A stretch of DNA of 20,204 nucleotides from a virus. Of this stretch, positions 11,715-18,532 are shown in pieces. Location of the stretch: the IMG/VR virus record IMGVR_UViG_3300032242_000908, positions 1 through 20,204 of that record, one strand, 5' to 3'. The position numbers and the translations under genes are program-made. The notes below the pieces were generated by a model. It saw only the letters and a list, made by a program, of their open reading frames with translations. It was not told the DNA's origin and made no database searches. Every line of letters begins with the position of its first letter. The first letter of the stretch is position 1.

Positions 11715-12506
11715 ATGCCCAAGCTATTAACCCGAACGCCCTTCCAACGCCGCGTCGAAGAACACGCTGCCATCGTCAAAAACACCATGCGGAAGGTGAA
11801 GATAAAGGACACAGTGTGTAGAAACTTGTGGCGTGAGTTGGTGTACCCGCTACGCCGTGAGCGTGCCAAGGTGCAGACAAGCGTCGACTACTACGCCCGC
11901 AAGCCGGACGCTGACCCCTATCAGCGCGACACAAACGCTGCATACCTTGCCCTGCTCATAAAACTGGAGGGCAAGCTCGTGGCATGGCAGACGCTGTACG
12001 AAAACCACACGCCCAAGCAGATGGCGCTTGAGAAGGGTGTAGCCAACCACGGGGCGCATTGGTCTGACTGGATACCCACGCACATACGCGACCACTTTGT
12101 GTCAGCGTACCAAAACATAGCTGCCAACCGAAAAGGTGGGCAAGCGCGTACCCCGTTCGAGAGAGAACCCGCACCAAAGCTACCGCCCAAACGCCCTCGA
12201 CGGGTGTCTAAAGCACCCATCCGCCCGCCCACGCCCATCGAAGAACTGCGCGACCGCATGAAGGCGCTCGACGACGAGGCACTACGCACCACAGACCCAC
12301 ACAGAAAGGAGGAACTACGCATGGCCATCATCGCCCTACGCACAGAGCAGGACGAGTTACGCAAGGAAAGGGCGCGCCGCAGGGCATCCGCATACTACCT
12401 CGCGCAAAAAGAAAAGTACGCAGGCATAACAAAGAAAGTTAGGGAGAAACTGAAAGCGTTGCACAGTGCAACACCAAATCAACCACCACTAGGAGAAAGC
12501 AAATGA
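11715..12506 (+). CDS. Highly basic, charged early protein, unknown
   Basis: The 263-aa protein is rich in Arg, Lys and Glu. The N-terminal ~140 residues are predicted helical (RVEEHAAIVKNTMRKVKIKD and a central segment GAHWSDWIPTHIRDHFVSAY). A Pro/Arg-rich linker (KLPPKRPRRVSKAPIRPPTP, about 156-175) leads to a C-terminal coiled coil (RDRMKALDDEAL... RTEQDELRKERARRR). Nucleic-acid binding or a replication accessory role is plausible from charge. No family is recognised. GGAG precedes the ATG. Its last codons contain palindrome copy 5 in reverse, and its stop overlaps the next gene by 4 bases. Confidence 0.75.
   Translation: MPKLLTRTPFQRRVEEHAAIVKNTMRKVKIKDTVCRNLWRELVYPLRRERAKVQTSVDYYARKPDADPYQRDTNAAYLALLIKLEGKLVAWQTLYENHTPKQMALEKGVANHGAHWSDWIPTHIRDHFVSAYQNIAANRKGGQARTPFEREPAPKLPPKRPRRVSKAPIRPPTPIEELRDRMKALDDEALRTTDPHRKEELRMAIIALRTEQDELRKERARRRASAYYLAQKEKYAGITKKVREKLKALHSATPNQPPLGESK
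12458..12472 (-). repeat. Palindromic repeat copy 5 (reverse orientation, inside CDS)
   Basis: GTTGCACAGTGCAAC on the plus strand is the exact reverse complement of the other copies. It lies in the last codons of the 263-aa gene, encoding A-L-H-S-A-T, 30 bases before the next ATG. On its own strand it is followed by GCTTTC, as other copies are by rCTTT. Confidence 0.95.
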
Positions 12507-12673
12507 AAGAAATCCGCGCATATCAGTTGGCCAACACCACGTTGGCTTGTGCATCAGTCGCGCTCGGCATGAGCGTTGAAGGATGGGGGCATGACGCCCT
12601 CTTGTTCGCAGCCGGACTCATGTTCGGCTTTTTGATAACCGAAGTACTTAACCACGAAGGAGAAGAAGCATGA
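12503..12673 (+). CDS. Small membrane protein (56 aa)
   Basis: MKEIRAYQLANTTLACASVA... has two hydrophobic segments, about residues 10-24 and 33-48 (ALLFAAGLMFGFLITEVL), separated by a short polar turn, so a two-pass inner-membrane hairpin is likely. AGGAGAAAGCAA precedes the ATG; it overlaps the previous stop and the next start by ATGA. It is too small for known holin assignment and has no lysis neighbours; function unknown. Confidence 0.7.
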   Translation: MKEIRAYQLANTTLACASVALGMSVEGWGHDALLFAAGLMFGFLITEVLNHEGEEA

Positions 12674-13092
12674 CACTACAGGAACAACTGGCGCAAGCTA
12701 TTGCCAACTACGACAAAGCCGAGACCAAATGGCTTGAAGCCGAGGCCGGACGGCTCAAAGCCGATATTGACTATCGCAAAGCCGATGAAGAAGTAGAACG
12801 CATACAAGAACTGCTTATCGCCCCAGTAGGCAGCATGAAGACATGGAAAGAGTTCAACCGCTTTCACGGCGACAAGTGTTTCTATGGGTGCGTTGCACCC
12901 GATGGCACATGGTTCGACTCGGCTATTGACTTCACCATTGCCGTTCACTTTTGCTGCTATGCAGGAGGGGAGTTTGAGCTGAGCCCCGAGCAGGAGATGG
13001 AGTGGATGAGCACCAAGGGCAAGGACTTGGGCTATTCGATTATTCACAGCTCCATGTTGGAGCGTATGTACGAGAAGGAGTTATTGAAATGA
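12670..13092 (+). CDS. Protein with N-terminal coiled coil, unknown
   Basis: The 140-aa acidic protein has a coiled-coil helix over about residues 1-50 (LAQAIANYDKAETKWLEAEA...) joined to a small Cys- and aromatic-containing domain (KCFYGCVAPDGTWFDSAIDF, HFCCYAGGEF). AAGGAGAAGAAGC precedes the ATG, which overlaps the previous stop as ATGA; its own stop overlaps the next gene start. No family is recognised. Confidence 0.75.
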   Translation: MTLQEQLAQAIANYDKAETKWLEAEAGRLKADIDYRKADEEVERIQELLIAPVGSMKTWKEFNRFHGDKCFYGCVAPDGTWFDSAIDFTIAVHFCCYAGGEFELSPEQEMEWMSTKGKDLGYSIIHSSMLERMYEKELLK

Positions 13093-13472
13093 AAGCAGAC
13101 ATCAAAACCAAATGGGTAGCCGCACTGCGTAGCGGCGAGTATGAGCAGACCGAGGGCGTGCTGCGTAACGGCAACGGGTACTGTTGCCTCGGCGTCCTCT
13201 GCGACATCTACTCAAAAGAAACAGGCGTGGAGTGGTTTGTGCCAAATGACTATGGCGACTGCACCATACATGGCCACGACGGCACGCTACCTGTGGAAGT
13301 GCGGTTATGGGCGGCGATTCCCCACGACGTCGGCGCGTTTGTAGCGGTGAGTAAAAGCTACGACGAGGGCGAGAAAACGATTGTTGACCACAGCTTATCG
13401 CTCACCGAATTGAATGACTCATGGAGCTACAACTTCCACCAAATCGCGGATGTCATCGAGCAGCAGCTTTAA
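13089..13472 (+). CDS. Conserved small phage protein, unknown
   Basis: The 127-aa acidic protein begins MKADIKTKWVAALRSGEYEQ and has GYCCLGVLCDIYSKETG at about residues 30-46. This WxxALRSGxYxQ...CCLGVLCD pattern is one I recall in many phage and prophage hypothetical proteins. The cysteine pairs could bind metal. The C-terminus ends in a hydrophilic helix (SYNFHQIADVIEQQ). Start chosen at the ATG overlapping the previous stop. Confidence 0.8.
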   Translation: MKADIKTKWVAALRSGEYEQTEGVLRNGNGYCCLGVLCDIYSKETGVEWFVPNDYGDCTIHGHDGTLPVEVRLWAAIPHDVGAFVAVSKSYDEGEKTIVDHSLSLTELNDSWSYNFHQIADVIEQQL

Positions 13473-13481
13473 GAAATAAGT

Positions 13482-13496
13482 GTTGCACTGTGCAAC
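13482..13496 (+). repeat. Palindromic repeat copy 6
   Basis: Exact GTTGCACTGTGCAAC, nine bases after the preceding stop codon and ~53 bases before the amidoligase-like gene ATG. It is the last copy in the window. Confidence 0.95.
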
Positions 13497-13549
13497 ACAA
13501 ATCCGTGGTGACTGCGGTTCAGTCACAAACCAACCTAGGAGAAATCAAA

Positions 13550-15250
13550 ATGCAACAAGCATATAAGTTCACGCGTATCGTTTCCCGTGATGCCACTGAG
13601 AACGACCGCTTCATCGCGGCACAGTGTCTGACGAACTCTCGCACCATCATCTACGACAAGGCTAATTACCGTTGCCGTACCACATACGCCGTCTACAGCA
13701 CAGACATTTGGGAGAGCTTGCAAATCGGCGGCTCTGGCACTAGGCACGTTGGGCCGGTGACCCACGCGCTCGTAGATATGAGTGAGCGGGAATTCATACA
13801 CCTATCTAACGAGTACCCGAGTGTCATGGCAAGGCTGCACAGTACCCCCGATAGCCAAATCATGCTAGACCGGCGTTGGGAGGATGCGTTCTCGCATCGG
13901 TACGCAAAGGTGTTGGGCCTCGCGCCAGCACTTCCGAATAACACCTGTCGTATCGACGGGCGTAGTGTGTCGCCACACACATTCATTCGCATCAAGAAAT
14001 ACCGACAGGAGTTGACTGCTGCTATCGCTGCGCGTGAGCAGGGCGATGTGTTCGACTGCTTGCAGTCTCTGCACGATGTGTTTGGCAGCGGCTTCCTGAT
14101 TACGCGTGCGATGGATGCCGTCAACGAAATGGGGTGGATGGACGACACCATCTGCCTCCCTGACTGCGGGCATCTTGCGTGGCATAACGACACGAACACT
14201 GTCGAGGGTGAGCAGTGGTGCCAGTCATGCTTCGAGGATGAAGCTGTGTATGTTGAGAACCGCGATGAGTATATGCGGCGCGGCAATGCGTACGAGCACA
14301 GCAACGGCTGCTACTACACCTACGAGGAGGAGAACGACGAGGACGACGACGACGAGGACGACGACGAGCCTACGCAGTTGATGGGCTACTCCACCAATGT
14401 GCTGCGCCACATAACCAAGGATGACAGCATCAAGTCCAGCCCGTTCGGTAACTTCCTGATGGGTGTTGAGTTGGAGATGTGTTCGGGTTCGCGTAGCACT
14501 GTTGATAACGCTGTGCGTGATGTGCTAGCGCAGTTCGGTGACGACTACTGCATATGCAAGTCCGATGGTTCCCTGCCCGATGACGGGCTGGAGATTGTCA
14601 CTGCGCCGCGTGGTCTTGCCGAGCACATCGAGCGCTTCAAGAAGTGGAACATCAACACCTCGTATCGTGCGTGGAACAACAATCGGTGCGGGATGCATGT
14701 ACACATTGACGCCAATGCGTTCAGCCAGTTGACGCTGGGTAAGTTCCTCATCTTCATCAACGCCGAGGACAACAAGGACTTCATCCGCAAGATAGCTGGC
14801 CGTCATCCGGCTATTGATATGCAAGCGCAACGCTACTGTGCGATGGACGGGCAAGAGCAGTTGGCCAACCCCAAGACCGCGGTGCAGGGCAAGAGCAACG
14901 AGCGCTACTACATGGTGAACCTTGCCAACCTGACCAGTGCAGGGGCGGTGCGGTTGGGTCTGCCTGACTGGAAGTTCTCCGGCAAGTACAACACTGTGGA
15001 GTTGCGTATCTTCCGCGCCTCGCTCAAGAAAGAGCGTCTGCTTGCACAGTTGGAGTTCACCCATGCTGCTGTGATGTTTGTTCGTGCCGCGTCCTATCGT
15101 GAGCTGACTGGTGGGGCGTTCGTTACATGGCTCAAGAAATACAACGTCCTGTATCCGCACCTCGCTGCGTGGTATGGCGTTGCGCCCATCAAGAAAGCCA
15201 ATCCCAACACGACAGTCGTCGTGTCGTCCGATGAAACTGTTTCCGCTTAA
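13550..15250 (+). CDS. Amidoligase-like protein (COOH-NH2 ligase family)
   Basis: The 566-aa protein has two parts. Residues ~304-566 show the amidoligase order: MGVELEM (304-310) as metal/ATP-binding Glu residues, KSDGSLPDDGLEIVTAPRG (337-355), CGMHVHID (380-387), RYYMVNLANL and TVELRIFRAS (482-491). This fold is related to glutamine synthetase/ATP-grasp enzymes, which use ATP to join a carboxyl to an amine; the substrate is unknown. The N-terminal ~300 residues carry a possible zinc site (C202, C206, H208, C224, C227) and an Asp/Glu tract at 259-273. The start at 13550 follows CTAGGAGAAATCAAA; a longer upstream extension would run through palindrome copy 6. The class II glutamine amidotransferase 24 bases downstream is its likely partner. 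Confidence 0.85.
   Translation: MQQAYKFTRIVSRDATENDRFIAAQCLTNSRTIIYDKANYRCRTTYAVYSTDIWESLQIGGSGTRHVGPVTHALVDMSEREFIHLSNEYPSVMARLHSTPDSQIMLDRRWEDAFSHRYAKVLGLAPALPNNTCRIDGRSVSPHTFIRIKKYRQELTAAIAAREQGDVFDCLQSLHDVFGSGFLITRAMDAVNEMGWMDDTICLPDCGHLAWHNDTNTVEGEQWCQSCFEDEAVYVENRDEYMRRGNAYEHSNGCYYTYEEENDEDDDDEDDDEPTQLMGYSTNVLRHITKDDSIKSSPFGNFLMGVELEMCSGSRSTVDNAVRDVLAQFGDDYCICKSDGSLPDDGLEIVTAPRGLAEHIERFKKWNINTSYRAWNNNRCGMHVHIDANAFSQLTLGKFLIFINAEDNKDFIRKIAGRHPAIDMQAQRYCAMDGQEQLANPKTAVQGKSNERYYMVNLANLTSAGAVRLGLPDWKFSGKYNTVELRIFRASLKKERLLAQLEFTHAAVMFVRAASYRELTGGAFVTWLKKYNVLYPHLAAWYGVAPIKKANPNTTVVVSSDETVSA
14324..14368 (+). repeat. GAC/GAG codon repeat encoding acidic linker
   Basis: A run of GAG, GAC and AAC codons, mostly GAC, encodes residues 259-273 (EEENDEDDDDEDDDE) between the zinc-ribbon-like part and the amidoligase domain. 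This is simple-sequence DNA prone to in-frame length change. Confidence 0.8.
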
Positions 15251-15274
15251 TCAATCTATCCAAGGAGAATTACT

Positions 15275-16366
15275 ATGTGCTTAATCATTACCGGTGCTTC
15301 CAACAAAATCCGTTCCACCCTGCTCGACACGGCGGGTATGCTTGCCAATATCTACACCGGCAACGCCGATGGTATTGGGTTCATGTATGGCACGAAGGAC
15401 GGCCTCAAGGTCAGCAAGTTCTTGCCCAAGTCAGAGAAGGATGCACGCTCTTTCATTCAGCGCTTGCCCAACGATGACCGCGATGTGGCTATCCACTTCC
15501 GCATGACCACGCATGGCGACACCGACCTCATCAACTGCCACCCTTACGATGTTGTGCCGGGTTGGATTGCCATGATGCATAACGGCATCCTGTCTATGGG
15601 TAACGCCGCAGACACGTCCAAGTCCGACACATGGCACTTCATCAAGGACTACCTGTCCGGCCCCGTAGAGAAGCATCCCGAGCTTATCTACGAGGAGCAG
15701 TTCCTCACGCTGCTTGCTGACTACATCGGCAACAACCGCTTCGTGTTCATGAACGGCGAGGGGCGTATGTCCCATGTCAACTTCAGACAAGGCATCGAGC
15801 ACGATGGTATGTGGTTCAGCAATACCTACGCATGGACACCATCCATGCTCATCCCCAGCTACAAGAGCCGGTATGCCAGCTACGCCAAGTACAGCGGCTA
15901 CAACGCGACAGCGTGGGACGACGAGGACGATGGGCATTACTACGGCAGCAAGTACAACGGCCGCACATACCCGTTCACCAGCCCTGCCAAGGCCAACCCC
16001 AGCGCACACAGCATTGGGTACAACGAGCGCGACTACGAGCCAGTCGAGGAAGCGGGTGAGCTTATTGATGTGAACTATATGCTGGAGCTGCTGATGTCTG
16101 CGGACGTGGACGAGGTGACCGAGTTGCTTGCCCACTCTACCGAGCAGATTGTCGAGATGACCTTTGCCGCGCTGCGTCCGGTGGCTACCCAGTACTCCCA
16201 CGCGGAGGACTTGCGTGGCGTAGAGAAGGCTGTGTTTGAGATGGTGCTGGACGAGGACACTGACGCCCTCATCAACTACTGCAAGTCAAGCTACAGCGCA
16301 CCGCAGATAGCTGCTGAGGTGATGTGCTACTACATCGACTGGGTTGACGCTCAGGTTACCCAGTAA
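15275..16366 (+). CDS. Class II glutamine amidotransferase
   Basis: The 363-aa protein starts M-C, placing Cys2 as nucleophile after Met removal. The N-terminal Ntn-hydrolase domain retains the full active site by comparison with GlmS: HFRMTTHG (H74-G81; R76, T79, H80), INCHPY (86-91), MHNGI with oxyanion residues N103-G104, and SDT (D118). It releases ammonia from glutamine, here probably for the amidoligase encoded just upstream. Residues beyond ~195 form a separate Tyr/Asp-rich then helical C-terminal region with no recognised acceptor domain, so the synthase half must be supplied by another protein. CAAGGAGAA precedes the ATG; a strong terminator follows. Confidence 0.92.
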   Translation: MCLIITGASNKIRSTLLDTAGMLANIYTGNADGIGFMYGTKDGLKVSKFLPKSEKDARSFIQRLPNDDRDVAIHFRMTTHGDTDLINCHPYDVVPGWIAMMHNGILSMGNAADTSKSDTWHFIKDYLSGPVEKHPELIYEEQFLTLLADYIGNNRFVFMNGEGRMSHVNFRQGIEHDGMWFSNTYAWTPSMLIPSYKSRYASYAKYSGYNATAWDDEDDGHYYGSKYNGRTYPFTSPAKANPSAHSIGYNERDYEPVEEAGELIDVNYMLELLMSADVDEVTELLAHSTEQIVEMTFAALRPVATQYSHAEDLRGVEKAVFEMVLDEDTDALINYCKSSYSAPQIAAEVMCYYIDWVDAQVTQ

Positions 16367-16374
16367 TCAGGTTT

Positions 16375-16400
16375 GGGGGTAGATGGTCTACCCCCTTTTT
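16375..16400 (+). terminator. Rho-independent terminator after the amidotransferase gene
   Basis: GGGGGTAGA (16375-16383), TGG loop, TCTACCCCC (16387-16395), then TTTTT (16396-16400). A 9-bp GC-rich stem makes it strong. It sits 9 bases after the stop and directly before the ribosome-binding site of the DUF2591 gene, so downstream genes need read-through, antitermination or another promoter. Confidence 0.9.
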
Positions 16401-16413
16401 AAGGAGAAAGCAA

Positions 16414-16770
16414 ATGAAGACAAGTGCGTTATCAGGCGCAGCCCTTGATTGGGCGGTAGCGAAGTGTGAGGGAACGGTGTGGGACGCTTCCGAATTCCTC
16501 AAGTACCGTGACCTTTACGACCACGACGATGCGGCGCTGTGGTACTCAATCCACTGGGCACAAGGCGGGCCGATTATTGAGCGTGAGGGAATCGGCGTCT
16601 ACCAATACCGTGGAGCGTGGTCAGCACATTGCCCGCTACCAAACGGCGGGCTTCACGCATGCATGGAGAACCAACCCACACCCCTGATTGCAGCCATGCG
16701 CTGCTATGTTGCGTCCAAGCTGGGCGCTGATATTGATGTACCAAAGGAACTGCAAGGAGAAAGTAAATGA
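16414..16770 (+). CDS. DUF2591-type phage protein
   Basis: The 118-aa protein matches the DUF2591 pattern known from proteobacterial phages: MKTSALSGAALDWAVAKCEG at the N-terminus, WAQGGPIIEREGIGVYQYRG in the middle, and PTPLIAAMRCYVASKLGADI with a VP.EL ending. Its molecular function is unknown; it is usually encoded among early or replication-region small ORFs. AAGGAGAAAGCAA precedes the ATG, and it is the first gene after a strong terminator. The stop overlaps the next start. Confidence 0.88.
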   Translation: MKTSALSGAALDWAVAKCEGTVWDASEFLKYRDLYDHDDAALWYSIHWAQGGPIIEREGIGVYQYRGAWSAHCPLPNGGLHACMENQPTPLIAAMRCYVASKLGADIDVPKELQGESK

Positions 16771-16982
16771 ATACCGTGAAAGAAATCAACGCGTTTGTTG
16801 AGGCGTACCAAAACATCTGCGCGTATGTGTTTAGAGAACAGGTGGAGCACATCGTGTTCATGCTGTGCATGGGGCGTACCGAAGAGGAGATATACAAACT
16901 GTACCCCGAGGCGGTGACTGTGATAGACGCATATCTCATATGGAATACCGCAAAGAACTTTACCCAAGGAGAGACAGCATGA
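16767..16982 (+). CDS. Small 71-aa helical protein, unknown
   Basis: MNTVKEINAFVEAYQNICAY... looks mostly helical, with REQVEHIVFMLCMGRTEEEI and a final hydrophobic helix (AVTVIDAYLIWN). AAGGAGAAAGTAA precedes the ATG, which overlaps the DUF2591 stop; its own stop overlaps the next start. No family is recognised. Confidence 0.7.
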   Translation: MNTVKEINAFVEAYQNICAYVFREQVEHIVFMLCMGRTEEEIYKLYPEAVTVIDAYLIWNTAKNFTQGETA

Positions 16983-17272
16983 TGACGTTTGTATTGGTAG
17001 GTGACATCGAGTTCACTGATGACACAGCGTATGTACGCAGGATTGCGTATGGAACCCTGCTTTGCGAGGGGGACGACATGAATGAGCTAATAGACGATAT
17101 GAGCAGCCTAGGCATGGACTATGTGATGCCGCACCACTACAAGGGGCGCATTGTGTTCGACCAGCACCGCGACGAGAAGACGCGGCAGTTCCTCAGGGAT
17201 GAACTCATAGAGAAGCTCGACCGCGAGGCGCTGGAAGAAAAGATACAAGCAAGGAGGGATGCCGACTATTGA
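16979..17272 (+). CDS. Small 97-aa acidic protein, unknown
   Basis: MMTFVLVGDIEFTDDTAYVR... has an N-terminal beta-like part and a charged C-terminal helix (TRQFLRDELIEKLDREALEE). AAGGAGAGACAGC precedes the ATG at 16979; ATG codons at 16979 and 16982 are both possible. Overlaps the previous stop. No family is recognised. It ends the short post-terminator group; a promoter lies after it. Confidence 0.7.
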   Translation: MMTFVLVGDIEFTDDTAYVRRIAYGTLLCEGDDMNELIDDMSSLGMDYVMPHHYKGRIVFDQHRDEKTRQFLRDELIEKLDREALEEKIQARRDADY

Positions 17273-17295
17273 AACCTTCGTACCCATAAAAATAA

Positions 17296-17315
17296 TTTGT
17301 CTATGAGTAGACAAA
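17296..17315. promoter_or_regulatory. Perfect palindrome overlapping a promoter (probable operator)
   Basis: TTTGTCTA, TGAG, TAGACAAA: 8-bp perfect arms with 4-bp centre. The -35 of the downstream promoter (TAGACA, 17308-17313) lies inside the right arm, so a bound dimeric repressor would block it. Confidence 0.65.
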
Positions 17316-17337
17316 TAGGGAGATTCCCGTGTATCAT
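17308..17337 (+). promoter_or_regulatory. Promoter for the winged-helix gene
   Basis: The -35 is TAGACA (17308-17313, 5 of 6), the spacer is 18 bp and the -10 is TATCAT (17332-17337, 5 of 6), preceded by TG. Predicted start is near 17344, 25 bases before the ATG at 17369. Confidence 0.6.
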
Positions 17338-17368
17338 TTAATCGTGTTAATAAAAACTGGAGAAACAA

Positions 17369-18016
17369 ATGACAGACTTACGAACCGCAATGACTACCGC
17401 ACTCAGCGAGTGGGAACAGCAAGCCGAAGACGCCAACAAGCTAGGTGCAATCCGCGCAGCCCAAGCAGTAAACCCCGTGACTTCGGAGGGAACGGTCATA
17501 AAAGCCGCAGCCCCTGCAACCAAAACCAACCTGACCCGCGATACCTTCGCTATGGTTCGGGACAACCCCGGTATCTCACGCGCAGTTGCGATTGAACGGC
17601 TGCAAGCAATGGGGCACAAACCCGTGTCTACATCGTCCATCCTGTATCAGTTGGTCAGGGCCAAGATGATTGATGAAGGGCCTTTCGGTACGCTATCAAC
17701 CAAGCGCAAGAACTACACATCGCTAACCCACGCGCTGGAGAAAGCCCCCAAGGGCAGACGCAAGACGCGGGTGCAGAAGCCAAAGGCAGTGGAGCTAAAA
17801 GACGTCAGAAGCCCTGCCGGGTTTGTAGGTAAACCGTTGTGGTCACCGGAAGAACAGGCCGCGCCCCAACCGCAGGCTACCCCCACACCAGCGCCCGCAC
17901 CCAAGCCTCAACGGGTGTCAATGAACGTGGACGAGTGGCTCGACACCGTGCCCCTCAAGACTGCGCGACAGGTGTATTGGAAGCTGCACGGCATCTTCGG
18001 AGGGCAAGCAATATGA
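17369..18016 (+). CDS. Winged-helix DNA-binding protein, probable regulator
   Basis: The 215-aa protein has three parts: an N-terminal helix (1-30), a winged-helix-like domain at about 55-112 (RDTFAMVRDNPGISRAVAIE and STSSILYQLVRAKMIDEG, the latter as recognition helix and start of the wing), and a basic/Pro-rich linker (KGRRKTRVQKPK, then QPQATPTPAPAPKP) before a C-terminal motif VDEWLDTVPLKTARQVYWKL. The 'NPGISRAVAIERL' turn resembles MarR/replication-type helix-turn-helix proteins. Its promoter contains a palindrome at 17296-17315, suggesting autoregulation, but a replication-initiation accessory role is equally possible. CTGGAGAAACAA precedes the ATG. Confidence 0.72.
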   Translation: MTDLRTAMTTALSEWEQQAEDANKLGAIRAAQAVNPVTSEGTVIKAAAPATKTNLTRDTFAMVRDNPGISRAVAIERLQAMGHKPVSTSSILYQLVRAKMIDEGPFGTLSTKRKNYTSLTHALEKAPKGRRKTRVQKPKAVELKDVRSPAGFVGKPLWSPEEQAAPQPQATPTPAPAPKPQRVSMNVDEWLDTVPLKTARQVYWKLHGIFGGQAI

Positions 18017-18210
18017 CCGGCGTACCACTGCGCCTTGCTGCGCAAATCCACAACGACATACAGGACTTGACCTTTGCACTGGAGTACACCGAGAAAGGAG
18101 AGCGCACCCACGTGCCTGAACGCGTACAGGAGTACCTAGGCAAGCTGTACATCAACACCCAACTACTGCATGAAACACTGAAAGGAGAGACGCCATGCAT
18201 GCCGAACTGA
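18013..18210 (+). CDS. Small 65-aa protein, unknown
   Basis: MTGVPLRLAAQIHNDIQDLT... is probably two helices (ALEYTEKGERTHVPERVQEY between, then TQLLHETLKG). Its ATG overlaps the winged-helix stop as ATGA, indicating coupling. Longer in-frame versions read through the upstream gene in another frame and are rejected. No family is recognised. Confidence 0.65.
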   Translation: MTGVPLRLAAQIHNDIQDLTFALEYTEKGERTHVPERVQEYLGKLYINTQLLHETLKGETPCMPN

Positions 18211-18398
18211 TATTCAAGATACCCGAGGAGGCTATGGAGTTTCAGATGGCCTCATGGGGCCATCGGTATTGGGCAACGCTAAGTGACATCCGCGAGACCC
18301 TACGCAACCACAACAAGTATGGGGTGAGCAGCGCGGCCACCATTGACCAAGTTCAAAGCCTGCTGGACGAAATCAACCCCCTGCTGGAGCAACTATGA
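18195..18398 (+). CDS. Small 67-aa protein, unknown
   Basis: MHAELIFKIPEEAMEFQMAS... has an N-terminal strand-helix and a C-terminal helix (ATIDQVQSLLDEINPLLEQL). AAAGGAGAGACGCC precedes the ATG; it overlaps the previous gene by 16 bases and the next by 4. Small proteins starting (Y/L)IFxIPEE... occur in other phages as I recall. Function unknown. Confidence 0.68.
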   Translation: MHAELIFKIPEEAMEFQMASWGHRYWATLSDIRETLRNHNKYGVSSAATIDQVQSLLDEINPLLEQL

Positions 18399-18532
18399 AA
18401 TACATCACCGACTTCTTTGCACTGGTGGGGCTGTGCTCCACCATCATCGTGGTGGGGTTCTACATGGGCTACACCATCCACCAACCCAAGTGCGGCACGA
18501 TAGTGTCGGCCTTTACCAAGGAGTGCAAATGA
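18395..18532 (+). CDS. Single-pass membrane protein (45 aa)
   Basis: MKYITDFFALVGLCSTIIVV followed by GFYMGYTIH forms one long hydrophobic helix (about residues 6-27); a short Cys-containing tail (PKCGT...KECK) follows. Start overlaps the previous stop as ATGA; its own stop overlaps the next start. Below usual ORF cutoffs but strongly supported by spacing. Function unknown. Confidence 0.65.
   Translation: MKYITDFFALVGLCSTIIVVGFYMGYTIHQPKCGTIVSAFTKECK

Noticed and set aside
10325-13496. The six 15-bp palindromes as a CRISPR array
   Set aside because: Spacings range from 288 to over 1000 bp, genes lie between the copies and one copy is reversed.
10325-13496. The palindromes as Rho-independent terminators
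   Set aside because: Only a 6-bp stem with a 3-nt loop can form in RNA, the T run is short or absent, and most copies are just before start codons.
13421-13549. Upstream extension of the amidoligase-like gene
   Set aside because: It overlaps the preceding gene in another frame and translates palindrome copy 6; AGGAGAAATC supports the ATG at 13550.
14525-15160. 211-codon minus-strand ORF
   Set aside because: It is opposite the motif-bearing amidoligase domain and has no ribosome-binding site.
15431-16201. 256-codon minus-strand ORF
   Set aside because: It lies opposite the glutamine amidotransferase with its full active site; a shadow frame with His/Val-rich low-quality sequence.
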